Assembly: GCA_900542805.1 (NCBI GenBank)
Contig: UQOW01000016.1
Coordinates: 1-47,179, forward strand
Length of the DNA: 47,179 nucleotides
DNA from: an uncultured Sutterella sp.
GTDB lineage: Bacteria; Pseudomonadota; Gammaproteobacteria; Burkholderiales; Burkholderiaceae_F
Reading direction: 5' to 3'
Below are positions 1-8,142 of this stretch, one piece after another. The notes beneath the pieces were generated by a model. That model was not told where the DNA came from, ran no database searches, and saw nothing but the letters and a program-made list of their open reading frames with translations. The stretch's first letter is position 1; each line of letters opens with the position of its first letter. Both the position numbers and the translations under genes were made by a program.

Positions 1-3
1 CAT

Positions 4-47
4 AAAAAATTCCCCCATCTAGTAGATACTGGTCTACTAAACGGGGG
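4..47 (-). terminator. Rho-independent terminator of the phosphonate operon
   Basis: On the minus strand, downstream of the decarboxylase stop, a C5...G5 stem of about 15 pairs (12-26 with 33-47, two G-U pairs) is followed by a run of seven T (positions 10 to 4 read on the minus strand). This is the classic shape of an intrinsic terminator and ends the phnW-pepM-ppd transcript. Confidence 0.85.
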
Positions 48-89
48 TGTGTTCAAACGGGGCTAGGCTTTTTAAGAAAAAACGGGGCT

Positions 90-1211
90 TCACCGCGTAG
101 CAAGAAAGCGCATAAAGGCCGTTTTGTTTTCCAGGGCCGTTGTGGTCGGGCGTCCTAAGTCTTTGCGAGCGCCGACGGCACATTTGACTTCGATAAACGT
201 CAGTTTCTCACTTGCTTTAGCCTCTTGCAAAGCCCGATTCAGAGCATCTGCATCTTGCACCGAAACGACGTTCGGGTACCCGCAAGCACGTGCCACAGCC
301 GCAAAATTCACGGTTTTCGCGACAGTCGGCATACCGCCGACGCTTTCATGGGCTTCGTTGTCGATGAGGATATGAATAAGGTTTTTCGGCCGAATTGCCC
401 CGATGACACCCATTGCGCCCATGTGCATCAGAGCCGCTCCGTCCCCATCGATACACCAGACTTTGGTCTTCTGCTTGTTAACGGCAACCGCCAGAGCAAT
501 CGACGAGGTATGCCCCATCGATCCGACCGTGAGAAAGTCTGTTTCGTGACTCTCACCCCGCGCGACACGGAGTTCGAAAAGCTCGCGGCTGGCTTTCCCG
601 GTAGTTGATATCACCGGGTCCCGACCGCTCACGCGTGTCACGGCATCGATTACCTCTTCGCGCCTTAACGTATACGGATTCTTGAAAACGGGTTTTCCAT
701 CGTACGTCAAAGCTCCCTTTCGCACAACAAATGCAACGTCGTTACCGTCCCTTAAGTCTTGACGAAAGGCTGTGACGGCATCTTGAAGTTCTTCGGCCGT
801 GGTTTCTTGGGAAAGGATAAAGGGCTTAATTCCGAGAAGTTTTAAGAGAGAAACGGTAATCTCGCCTTGAAAGACGTGCTGCGGCTCATCTTTGACACCT
901 GGTTCGCCGCGCCAACCGACGACAAAAATTGTCGGAATCGCGTAGACCTTCACATTTAAAAGGCTTGCCGCAGGATTGACGATGTTCCCCTCGCCGCTAT
1001 TTTGCATATAGACAACGGGGGTGCGACCGGTGGCAAGGTAGTAGCCCGCTGCAAGTGCCACGGCATTGCCTTCATTGGCGGCAATGACGTGGTGCGCCGG
1101 ATTAAGCCCATAGGTATCCATCAAGTACGAAGAAAGGGCCTTTAAAAGTGAATCGGGTACGCCCGTAAAAAAATCGGCACCTATTGCTTCAACAAACGTT
1201 CGGACATCCAT
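90..1211 (-). CDS. ppd: Phosphonopyruvate decarboxylase
   Basis: This is a thiamine-diphosphate enzyme of 373 residues, the usual length for the family. It decarboxylates phosphonopyruvate to phosphonoacetaldehyde, the irreversible step that pulls the unfavourable PEP mutase reaction forward. The cofactor-activating glutamate is E47 in AANEGNA, and the ThDP/Mg site is GDG at 256-258 with the partner Asn near 285. An AAGGA ribosome site precedes the ATG. It is the last gene of the operon, 9 bases after pepM, and the terminator follows immediately. Sulfopyruvate decarboxylase is a relative, but the pepM and phnW neighbours settle the substrate. Cytoplasmic. Confidence 0.96.
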   Translation of the reverse strand: MDVRTFVEAIGADFFTGVPDSLLKALSSYLMDTYGLNPAHHVIAANEGNAVALAAGYYLATGRTPVVYMQNSGEGNIVNPAASLLNVKVYAIPTIFVVGWRGEPGVKDEPQHVFQGEITVSLLKLLGIKPFILSQETTAEELQDAVTAFRQDLRDGNDVAFVVRKGALTYDGKPVFKNPYTLRREEVIDAVTRVSGRDPVISTTGKASRELFELRVARGESHETDFLTVGSMGHTSSIALAVAVNKQKTKVWCIDGDGAALMHMGAMGVIGAIRPKNLIHILIDNEAHESVGGMPTVAKTVNFAAVARACGYPNVVSVQDADALNRALQEAKASEKLTFIEVKCAVGARKDLGRPTTTALENKTAFMRFLATR

Positions 1212-1220
1212 GGCCTTTCC

Positions 1221-2516
1221 TTACAGTGTGTCAATGAGCGTAATGATTTTCTTAATCGACATCAGTCGCGCATCGACTTCCTGTGCCCTGTGATACCGCA
1301 AAATATCTTCGGCCGTTTGCTGCATGGCCGGGAAGGCACTGCGCGTGAGTTGATTGGCGTAAATGACGATATTGACGCCGTGGGACGCCAGTTCGCCTTC
1401 CGTGACCGAATTAAACGAGGTCGGTACGACGACAATCGGCGTCGTCGTATCTTCCCGGCGGAAGGCATCACAGAAGGCAAAGATTTCCGCCGGGTCTTTC
1501 TTTCGACTGTGAATCATGATGCCGTCGGCGCCGGCTTTCACGTACGCTCGGGCACGCGCCAGGGCATCGTCCAGACCCTTCTCGAGAATCAGGCTTTCGA
1601 TGCGGGCAATAATCATAAAGTCATCGGTCAGCTGAACCTGTTTGCCCGCGGCAATCTTTTGTGCAAAGTGCTCGATCGTATCTTGTGTCTGCTTGACATC
1701 CGTGCCGAACAAGGAGTTTTTCTTTAATCCCGTTTTATCTTCGACGATAACGGCCGAAACGCCCATACGTTCCAAAGAGCGCACCGTATATACAAAGTGT
1801 TCGATAAGCCCCCCCGTGTCGCCGTCAAAGATAATGGGCTTAGTCGTCACTTCCATCACGTCGTCAATCGTACGAAAGCGCGAGGTCATATCGACGAGTT
1901 CGATATCGGGTTTGCCCTTGGCGGTCGAATCACACAGGGAACTGATCCACATCGCGTCGAATTGATCAAGCTCTCCGTCGTGTTCGACAACGGTTTTTTC
2001 AGCCAGCAGGCCCGTAAGACCGCTATGCACTTCAATGGCTTTGACAATGGGACGAAGCTTAAGGATGCGGCGCAAGCGACTTCTCCGAAACTCGGGCATC
2101 GCAAGCTGAGCCTTAACGCGTTCGTCCATGTGGTGCACGAGTTCGTTACGCGTATAAGGGACGTCGATAATCGCACCGCCGTAGGAAGAAAGCGCCTTTT
2201 GAACATTGTCCCGGATGGCTTTTGTGGGGCCTTCGAGCCAATTGTCGCCGTGAATGACGTAGTCGGGTTTGAGTTCCTCAATGACCTTGTCGTACATGAC
2301 GCTGTTTTGAACGATGACATCCGTGACACCGTCCAAGCACCGCACCATGGCGATACGTTCTTCAAGAGTCTTGGTCGGAAAGCGATCAAAACGCACGAGG
2401 GCCTCGTCACTCATCACGCCGATTGTCAGGCGCCCGTATTTTTGAGCCTCGCGGATGATATTTAAGTGTCCGGCATGAATGATGTCAGTCGTAAAACATG
2501 CGTAAACAGTTTTCAT
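1221..2516 (-). CDS. pepM: Phosphoenolpyruvate mutase with N-terminal nucleotidyltransferase-like domain
   Basis: It isomerises phosphoenolpyruvate to phosphonopyruvate, forming the C-P bond. Residues 1 to about 130 form a cytidylyltransferase-like Rossmann domain with the HxGH motif (HAGH, 14-17). Residues from about 145 to 431 form the isocitrate-lyase-fold mutase, with the diagnostic loop EDKTGLKKNS at 258-267 that separates true mutases from PEP hydrolases and lyases. The fusion is common in bacterial PepM proteins; the job of the N-terminal domain is unproved. Here the expected GIS(S/T)T-type second nucleotide motif is not visible: after VPYT (118-121) the sequence runs RNELVHH. That domain may therefore be non-catalytic. 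An AGAGG site lies 5 bases before the ATG, and the gap to phnW is 13 bases. Confidence 0.95.
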   Translation of the reverse strand: MKTVYACFTTDIIHAGHLNIIREAQKYGRLTIGVMSDEALVRFDRFPTKTLEERIAMVRCLDGVTDVIVQNSVMYDKVIEELKPDYVIHGDNWLEGPTKAIRDNVQKALSSYGGAIIDVPYTRNELVHHMDERVKAQLAMPEFRRSRLRRILKLRPIVKAIEVHSGLTGLLAEKTVVEHDGELDQFDAMWISSLCDSTAKGKPDIELVDMTSRFRTIDDVMEVTTKPIIFDGDTGGLIEHFVYTVRSLERMGVSAVIVEDKTGLKKNSLFGTDVKQTQDTIEHFAQKIAAGKQVQLTDDFMIIARIESLILEKGLDDALARARAYVKAGADGIMIHSRKKDPAEIFAFCDAFRREDTTTPIVVVPTSFNSVTEGELASHGVNIVIYANQLTRSAFPAMQQTAEDILRYHRAQEVDARLMSIKKIITLIDTL

Positions 2517-2529
2517 ACGAGCCTCTTAT

Positions 2530-3657
2530 TTAAGCGTTGTAGCGAGCGGGAATTTGAATCTCTAAGGCAATTAAGGCCTCTTTAAAAACTTTAAAGAAAG
2601 CTTTGATGTCTGCCTCGTCGATGGCTCCGAGCGAGCACAAGCGGAAGGTATTTGTCGAGGCAATCTTGCCCGGATAAATCGTAAAGCCGCGCTCATAGCA
2701 GTAATCGTGCACTTTCATAAAGTCCCAGTTCGGGTCGTCCGGATATAGGACCGAGACCACCAAACCGCTTTGCCATTCGCGGCGAATGACATCCTTAAAT
2801 CCGAGCTCGGCCAACCCCGTATGAATCGCCTCGAAAACGCGCTTGTGACGTTCCCACTTCGCGATTTCGCCTTCGGCAAAGTATTCCTTAAGCCCCTGCA
2901 CGGCGGCATAGACGGTCTGGACAGGGGGCGTAAAGTGCATCTGACCGGTCTTTTCGAAATATTCATACTGCAAGTAAAGATTGCAGTAGTACGAACGCTT
3001 CGGGTAGTCCTTGGAAGCAACGATCAAATCCGTGCGACCGATGACAAAGGAAAGACCTGTCATGGCCATAATGCCCTTTTGGGCCGACGCCATACAAAAA
3101 TCAATGTTGTCCCGTGCCACATCAATCGGGCGCATCGCGAGAGTCGAGGTCGTATCGACAACAAAAGTCGCCCCGTACCGATGGGCTAAGGCGCCGATTT
3201 CACGAATGGGATTACAAATACCCGTTCCCGTCTCGTTATGCGTTGTGTACACGAGGCGAATGTCAGGGTTTTCCTTTAACACGGCTTCAACGCGCGTTAG
3301 ATCCGGTAGTTCATCGACCGGAAACCTCAAATCGATGTGATTGAGGCCATAAGCCTTACAAATCTCAACAGCGCGAGAGCTGTACGCTCCGTTATTGACA
3401 ATCAGGGCTTTGGCATCGGCCGGCAACAAAGAATTTAAACACACGTCCATATTAAGGGTTCCGGAACCGCAAAAAAGAACGGCCGTGTAGGAGGCAGGAT
3501 CGGCGTGGACGGTTTTAAGAATGTCCGAGCGAAACCCCTTCATGAGGTCTGCAAATTCTTTTTCGCGAGGACAAATGTCGGGAACGATTTGGGCGAGTTT
3601 GACCGTATCAGTGGTCGTAGCCGGGCCTGGATTGAGTAAGACATTGCGTTTAATCAT
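2530..3657 (-). CDS. phnW: 2-aminoethylphosphonate transaminase
   Basis: A fold-type I PLP aminotransferase of 375 residues that interconverts phosphonoacetaldehyde plus alanine with 2-aminoethylphosphonate plus pyruvate. The PLP lysine is K194 in SAQKGIMAMTGL, and the PLP-pyridine aspartate is D168 in VVDTTST. PhnW is often catabolic with PhnX, but no phosphonatase is seen here. Its place upstream of pepM and ppd argues for the biosynthetic direction. It is the first gene of the operon, with GGAGA before the ATG. Confidence 0.93.
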   Translation of the reverse strand: MIKRNVLLNPGPATTTDTVKLAQIVPDICPREKEFADLMKGFRSDILKTVHADPASYTAVLFCGSGTLNMDVCLNSLLPADAKALIVNNGAYSSRAVEICKAYGLNHIDLRFPVDELPDLTRVEAVLKENPDIRLVYTTHNETGTGICNPIREIGALAHRYGATFVVDTTSTLAMRPIDVARDNIDFCMASAQKGIMAMTGLSFVIGRTDLIVASKDYPKRSYYCNLYLQYEYFEKTGQMHFTPPVQTVYAAVQGLKEYFAEGEIAKWERHKRVFEAIHTGLAELGFKDVIRREWQSGLVVSVLYPDDPNWDFMKVHDYCYERGFTIYPGKIASTNTFRLCSLGAIDEADIKAFFKVFKEALIALEIQIPARYNA

Positions 3658-3680
3658 GGAACTTGTCTCCGCACAGGGTG

Positions 3681-3693
3681 CTTAAAGTGTTTA
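3681..3693. promoter_or_regulatory. Candidate operator shared with the LacI/MFS intergenic region
   Basis: CTTAAAGTGTTTA occurs here in the phnW 5' untranslated region and again, same strand and identical over 13 bases, at 6323-6335 between the MFS carrier and the LacI-type gene. The local context CTTAAAGTGTTTAAAG is a near palindrome. A regulator site common to both units is an inference. Confidence 0.4.
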
Positions 3694-3741
3694 AAGTTAG
3701 CTTAATGTGATAAAAATTTGAACAAAAACCGGGTGAAACAT

Positions 3742-3763
3742 GCCGGAGAGTATAGCAAAAGAA
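3742..3763 (-). promoter_or_regulatory. Likely phnW promoter (extended -10)
   Basis: On the minus strand an extended -10 reads TGCTATACT, with the TATACT box at 3749-3754. It lies about 90 bases before the phnW ATG and downstream of the terminator of the preceding gene. The -35 is weak, as is usual for extended -10 promoters. Transcription would start near 3742. Confidence 0.5.
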
Positions 3764-3869
3764 AAAACGAGATAAATCGACATTTACCATAGGAAATTCG
3801 CCGTAAACAGATCGTAACGAACAGGACAGGCGTACGTTCAGGAAATAGCAACCTTCTCGTTTCATGAAC

Positions 3870-3897
3870 AAAAAAGCCGAGTCCTTTCGGACTCGGC
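3870..3897 (-). terminator. Rho-independent terminator of the MFS-phosphoesterase operon
   Basis: A perfect 9-base stem, GCCGAGTCC (3876-3884) with GGACTCGGC (3889-3897), and a four-base loop are followed on the minus strand by six T. It separates the carrier/phosphoesterase transcript from the phnW operon, so phnW needs its own promoter. Confidence 0.9.
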
Positions 3898-3957
3898 GGG
3901 TGCGCAATCAAGGGACGTGTTGCGCTTTAGGGGAAAGGGATGCGTCGTTCTTTAAAC

Positions 3958-4794
3958 TCAGTCTTCCGTGGGATTGACTTTTCCGGCAAACGGATACGGC
4001 CCGTCAAACTCGGTTTTCTTGTAAATCTGACAGACGTGGGTATTAAAGACTCCGTCCTCAAAGTCATGGAGTAAGTACCCCGGTGTTTCCATGCGGAACG
4101 TATCGCCGCCTTCGGGAGTAAAATCCAGTTCAATCTGCATCGATGCAGCCGGGGCCGTCACACACGGCACACCTGCCCAGACTGTAAAAATCGGGCGATG
4201 CATATGACCGCAACAAAGCCTCGCCCACGGCGCCTTCATAAGGACTGTGCGCATCTGTTCGCGATTTTCAAAAGGCTCATCCATCGCCGGCAGTCCCGTG
4301 ATAAAGGGGGGATGGTGCATGAAAATAAGGGTCGGAACGTTCTTGTTGCTTTGAAGTTCGTTATCAAGCCAAGCAAGTTCCGCCTCCCGCATGTGACCGG
4401 CGTGGGAACCGGGGTTAAGCGTGTCGAGGAATAGGAGCCTGGCTTCCTCCGTTTGTACGGCGTAGCAAAGGAAAGGGGCGGTTTGCGGATTCGGAATCGT
4501 CCAGCCTTTGAGGATGCGGACCATACGATCGCGACGGTCGTGGTTACCCGGAACCGCATACACGGGAACGTTAAAGCTACTTAAGGCCTCATAGACCATG
4601 AGGTAGGCCTTCTCATCGCCCGAATCGGCAATATCACCCGTGACGACAATCATGTCGGGTTTTTGACCGTCAAGAGCAAAGACATGCTCCAAGTGGGCCT
4701 TTGTCGACTTTAGGAACGAGGCCGTATCGACAACCTGAAAGGAGAGTTTTCCGTCACCGCGCAAGTGAAAATCAGAAATCTGCAAAATTCTCAT
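3958..4794 (-). CDS. Calcineurin-like metallophosphoesterase (CpdA/GpdQ type)
   Basis: A class III phosphodiesterase-fold protein of 278 residues, cytoplasmic. All dinuclear metal motifs are visible in order: DFH near residue 8, GDIADS near 57, GNHDRR near 85, the MHHPP histidine in the middle, and GHMHRP towards the end. I chose the ATG at 4794 rather than the GTG nine bases upstream, because that GTG forms part of the GGGGTG ribosome site. It is cotranscribed with the MHS carrier upstream. Relatives hydrolyse cyclic AMP, glycerophosphodiesters or phosphonate esters. Its place next to a phosphonate operon makes an organophosphodiester substrate plausible but unproved. Confidence 0.85.
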   Translation of the reverse strand: MRILQISDFHLRGDGKLSFQVVDTASFLKSTKAHLEHVFALDGQKPDMIVVTGDIADSGDEKAYLMVYEALSSFNVPVYAVPGNHDRRDRMVRILKGWTIPNPQTAPFLCYAVQTEEARLLFLDTLNPGSHAGHMREAELAWLDNELQSNKNVPTLIFMHHPPFITGLPAMDEPFENREQMRTVLMKAPWARLCCGHMHRPIFTVWAGVPCVTAPAASMQIELDFTPEGGDTFRMETPGYLLHDFEDGVFNTHVCQIYKKTEFDGPYPFAGKVNPTED

Positions 4795-4810
4795 AATAAA
4801 CACCCCGTTT

Positions 4811-4838
4811 CGGGAAGGGGCGACTCGCCCTCTTCCCG
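4811..4838 (-). other. Intercistronic hairpin
   Basis: CGGGAAGGGGCGA (4811-4823) pairs with the 4825-4838 segment over 13 bases with one bulge. It lies between the MFS stop and the phosphoesterase start and has no T-run, so it is more likely an mRNA stability or processing stem than a terminator. Confidence 0.5.
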
Positions 4839-4845
4839 CTTATCC

Positions 4846-6177
4846 TTAAATGTGTTCGACGTTTTCGCCGTATTTGGCGACCGCAGCGTTGTGACGCTTC
4901 TGGATGACAAAGCCGGCTAAGGCGCTCGTAAAACAGGCAACCATCGTGTACAGGCAAACATAAATCGGATCGCCCCCCGTGATGCCCATGAAGTATGTGC
5001 AAAGGCCGGGAACGATACCGGCAACCAAAAATCCCGGGAATTGGTAGCAAATCGAAATGCCCGTGTAACGGACGTCAGCCGGGAAAAGGTCGGCAAAGAC
5101 GGCTGCTTCCGGTCCGAAGATGCCTGCGTAGAAAATCGAAAGCGGGATGATGATCGCAATGGCAATCATAAAGAGGCTGCCGTTCGAGTTTTGCATTAAC
5201 CAGAATGACGGGAAAATCGAGATACCGCACAAGACTGCGCAAATACCGTAGACCTTACCGCGACCGTACTTGTCGGCCATGTGACCGAAAAATGCGATGA
5301 AGGGGCACATCAAGAGAGCCGCAATCATCACGACAACAAGGGCGCTCGTGCGATCGACGTGGATGTATTGGACGAGGTACGTAATCACGAACACCGCAAG
5401 AACGTTAAAGAACACGCCGTCAACCCAGCGCGCACCGACCCCCAAAAGGATGTTAAAGGGGTGATTCTTGCAAACGCGAACAATCGGGAGAGCCTTCTTG
5501 CTCTTATCTTTAGCTGCTTGATCTTGAACCTTACGGAAATCCGGGGTTTCCAGAATCGAAAGACGAACCCAAAGCGCGATACCGACCAAGAACACGCTCA
5601 TTAAGAAAGCCACGCGCCAACCCCATTCGAGGAACTGAGCATCGCTAAGAGTCATAGAAAGAAACGCGACGACGCCGGAGGAAAGGCATAGACCCGTCGC
5701 CAAACCCATCTGGGGAATCGAGGCGTAAAAGGCGCGTTCTTTTTTGCTCGCGTATTCGTAGGTCATAAGGACTGCACCGCCCCATTCGCCGCCGAGCCCT
5801 AAACCCTGCAGGAGACGGAATGTCTGTAAAAGGATGGGAGCGGCAATCCCGATCGAGGCGTATGTGGGCACCAGGCCGATACCGATTGTCGCTAAACCCA
5901 TGATGAGCATCGTCATAATCAGCATGCTCTTGCGACCGATTTTGTCACCGAAGTGGCCGAAAATAAAACCGCCGAAGGGACGAGCTAAGTAGCCGATGGC
6001 AAACGTGGTATACGCCAAAAGTGTTCCGATATACGGATCGCTTGTCGGGAAGAATAATTTGTTAAAAACGATACCGGCAACGACACCGTACAAGAAAAAG
6101 TCATACCACTCGATTGTCGCGCCGAGTAACGACGCCAAAACAACCTTTCGAATCTCTTTTTTCGAGGGTTGAGTCAT
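4846..6177 (-). CDS. MFS transporter, metabolite:H+ symporter (MHS/ShiA-ProP) family
   Basis: A 12-helix inner-membrane carrier of 443 residues. The N-terminal signature ATIEWYDFFLYG (about residues 18-29) and the GHFGDKIGRK loop between helices 2 and 3 are typical of the MHS family, whose members import shikimate, proline/betaine, citrate, alpha-ketoglutarate or aromatic acids. The substrate cannot be read from the sequence. The gene is divergent from a LacI-type regulator and followed by a phosphoesterase, with AGGAG before the ATG. The phosphonate context suggests an anionic substrate, but this is inference. Confidence 0.9.
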   Translation of the reverse strand: MTQPSKKEIRKVVLASLLGATIEWYDFFLYGVVAGIVFNKLFFPTSDPYIGTLLAYTTFAIGYLARPFGGFIFGHFGDKIGRKSMLIMTMLIMGLATIGIGLVPTYASIGIAAPILLQTFRLLQGLGLGGEWGGAVLMTYEYASKKERAFYASIPQMGLATGLCLSSGVVAFLSMTLSDAQFLEWGWRVAFLMSVFLVGIALWVRLSILETPDFRKVQDQAAKDKSKKALPIVRVCKNHPFNILLGVGARWVDGVFFNVLAVFVITYLVQYIHVDRTSALVVVMIAALLMCPFIAFFGHMADKYGRGKVYGICAVLCGISIFPSFWLMQNSNGSLFMIAIAIIIPLSIFYAGIFGPEAAVFADLFPADVRYTGISICYQFPGFLVAGIVPGLCTYFMGITGGDPIYVCLYTMVACFTSALAGFVIQKRHNAAVAKYGENVEHI

Positions 6178-6379
6178 GGATTTCTCCTAGGATTAGTAAA
6201 TATTTATCTGTTTTTGACCGCCTCTTGCAGTCAATGCTATTGTATTCGTATAATTTGCCTACTTAAATGCGGAATTACAGCGATAAATATTTATTAACTT
6301 GAACGTTTCGAAACTAAAACATCTTAAAGTGTTTAGTAATTATTTATCAAGCTTTGGATGATTTTTCGGGGTGACGAGT
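6178..6379. promoter_or_regulatory. Divergent promoter/operator region, MFS carrier and LacI-type gene
   Basis: AT-rich 200 bases with several symmetrical elements. TAAATATTTA occurs at 6197-6206 and 6284-6293, the latter extended to the 12-base palindrome ATAAATATTTAT. A related AGTAATTATTTATC lies at 6335-6348. GTTTCGAAAC (6305-6314) is a perfect 10-base palindrome with a central CG, the hallmark of LacI-family operators. CTTAAAGTGTTTA at 6323-6335 repeats in the phnW leader. TTGAAC (6299-6304) 17 bases before TCTTAA is a possible but weak promoter for the regulator, with the palindrome in its spacer. Confidence 0.6.
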
Positions 6380-7468
6380 ATGCGCTATAAGACAATTACA
6401 TTATCGGAAGTGGCCAAACGTGCCGGCGTTTCGACAACGACGGCCTCGATGATTCTGAGCCGTCGCGCCGGCGTCTCCTTTTCCAAGGAAACCGTCGAAA
6501 AGGTTGAGAGTATTGCGAGGGAAACCGGATACAGCCCGAGTCAAAAGCACCAGAGTAAAGGGACCGCCTCCCCGACCGTCCTTATCGTCTGTCCGAACAT
6601 TTCAAATCACTATTACTCGCGCATCGTGCAGGCTATCCAGCAGGAGGCCGATGCCAATCACTACTCGACCCTCGTTTTTACGCACTACCGAGACATTGCC
6701 AAAGAAACCGAATGCGTGCAGATGGCGCTCGATTTAGGGATTAAGGGCCTCGTGTTTGCCACGATGCCCAATAATGTCAAACTTTTAGAAGACATTAATG
6801 CGCGCATTCCGGTGGTGGTCATCGGCGACAGGGACGATCATGCGGCCTTAGATACCGTGGAAATGAACGATTACGGCGCCGGCGCCATGCTCGCCCAGCA
6901 CTTGTATTCACTCGGACACCGACACATTGCCTTTATTTCTACGTCGCTCGGCGAGCATTTTGCGATGCGACAAAGACGCCTGATGGGACTCAAAGAGCGC
7001 CTGGCGCAGAAAGACCCGACATCAAGCGTCGCCGTGTTCTCGCACGCCGTCTCCCCGAGCGAAGAGTTATCCGACATCGATTTGGAGTACAACATCGGAT
7101 ATCGCTTAACGACAAATTGCCTACAGGAAAAGCCCGACGTGACGGCCTTTGTGGCCGTGAACGACTCGGTTGCCGCCGGCGTTATGGATGCGATTATCAG
7201 TCGCGGCTTTCGGATTCCCGAGGATTATTCGGTCTGCGGGTGCGATAACACGAGTACGAGCCGCTATAAATTTGCGAGCATCACAACGGTCGAGCACCAA
7301 CTCGAAGAAAAAGGACGGTACGCCTTTCACATTTTGCAAAAACGCATGAGAGGCGAAACGTCCGACCGGATTATGCGTGTCGAATACCCCAACCGCCTCA
7401 TGGAGCGAAAGAGCACGGGACCGGCCCGAAAAACCGACCCCGAGCCCGACTCCCGGAGGCGCTTTTAG
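6380..7468 (+). CDS. LacI-family transcriptional regulator
   Basis: The N-terminal helix-turn-helix and hinge (TLSEVAKRAGVSTTTASMIL, about residues 6-25) are followed by a periplasmic-binding-protein-like effector domain from about residue 60 to 345. The length of 362 residues is normal. I start it at ATG 6380 rather than GTG 6371, since the GTG lies in the GGGGTG ribosome site. The usual GVSRATVS-like recognition helix is replaced by VSTTTASMI, a minor variant. It is divergent from the MHS carrier and probably controls it. The shared 13-mer suggests it may also act on phnW. Its stop overlaps the stop of convergent metI by four bases. The effector is unknown. Confidence 0.93.
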   Translation: MRYKTITLSEVAKRAGVSTTTASMILSRRAGVSFSKETVEKVESIARETGYSPSQKHQSKGTASPTVLIVCPNISNHYYSRIVQAIQQEADANHYSTLVFTHYRDIAKETECVQMALDLGIKGLVFATMPNNVKLLEDINARIPVVVIGDRDDHAALDTVEMNDYGAGAMLAQHLYSLGHRHIAFISTSLGEHFAMRQRRLMGLKERLAQKDPTSSVAVFSHAVSPSEELSDIDLEYNIGYRLTTNCLQEKPDVTAFVAVNDSVAAGVMDAIISRGFRIPEDYSVCGCDNTSTSRYKFASITTVEHQLEEKGRYAFHILQKRMRGETSDRIMRVEYPNRLMERKSTGPARKTDPEPDSRRRF

Positions 7469-8142
7469 TGGGTCGTTCGACGAATAAGAGCGTTTCCCGC
7501 CCATTGAAAAAGACTGATGACGGCAAGAATAACAAAGACCGAGAGCCATATCATGTCCCGATACCCCATCTGGTAGCCGTAGCGAATCGCAAAGTCCCCG
7601 ATACCGCCGGCGCCGATTGCCCCGGCAATCGCCGTAATGCCGATAAAACTGACGAATGTGATCATCGTCACGCGCGTGATTCCGGGGATGCATTCTTTCA
7701 GATACACCCCGAAAATAATCTCACGCGGTGAAAACCCCATTGCTTCGCTCGCCTCAATAAGACCTGCGTCGACTTCCGAGAGAACCGATTCGATTTGGCG
7801 TGCAAAAAACGGAACCGTCCCGAAAACAAGCGCGACAAAAGACCCCGTCACGCCCGATCCTGTTCCCACTAATAGGCGCGAAAGCGGAATCAAAAGCACG
7901 ATCAAAATGATGAAGGGAATCGAGCGGATGATGTCAATCAAGCGGTCAAAAACCGTGAAAAGAACCCGTTGCTCCAAGATGCCGCCCGGGCGTGTTGTAA
8001 CCAAAAGGACACCGACGGCAATCCCGAGAATCCAGGCAACGGTCCCGGAAACCCCGATCATCGTTGCCGTTTGCTCCACGGAACAAAGAAATTCTCCACC
8101 GAGTCGCTCTAAGTTCGGAAATAAGTCATGAAGGATGTTCAT
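7465..8142 (-). CDS. metI: Methionine-type ABC transporter permease
   Basis: An inner-membrane permease of 225 residues with about five helices and the EAA coupling loop (EASEAMGFSPREIIFGVYLKE region, about residues 130-150). It matches MetI in length and pattern. It starts within the metN stop (ATGA-type overlap) and is the last gene of metQ-amidohydrolase-metN-metI. The substrate is likely methionine or an acyl/peptidyl derivative. Confidence 0.92.
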   Translation of the reverse strand: MNILHDLFPNLERLGGEFLCSVEQTATMIGVSGTVAWILGIAVGVLLVTTRPGGILEQRVLFTVFDRLIDIIRSIPFIILIVLLIPLSRLLVGTGSGVTGSFVALVFGTVPFFARQIESVLSEVDAGLIEASEAMGFSPREIIFGVYLKECIPGITRVTMITFVSFIGITAIAGAIGAGGIGDFAIRYGYQMGYRDMIWLSVFVILAVISLFQWAGNALIRRTTH

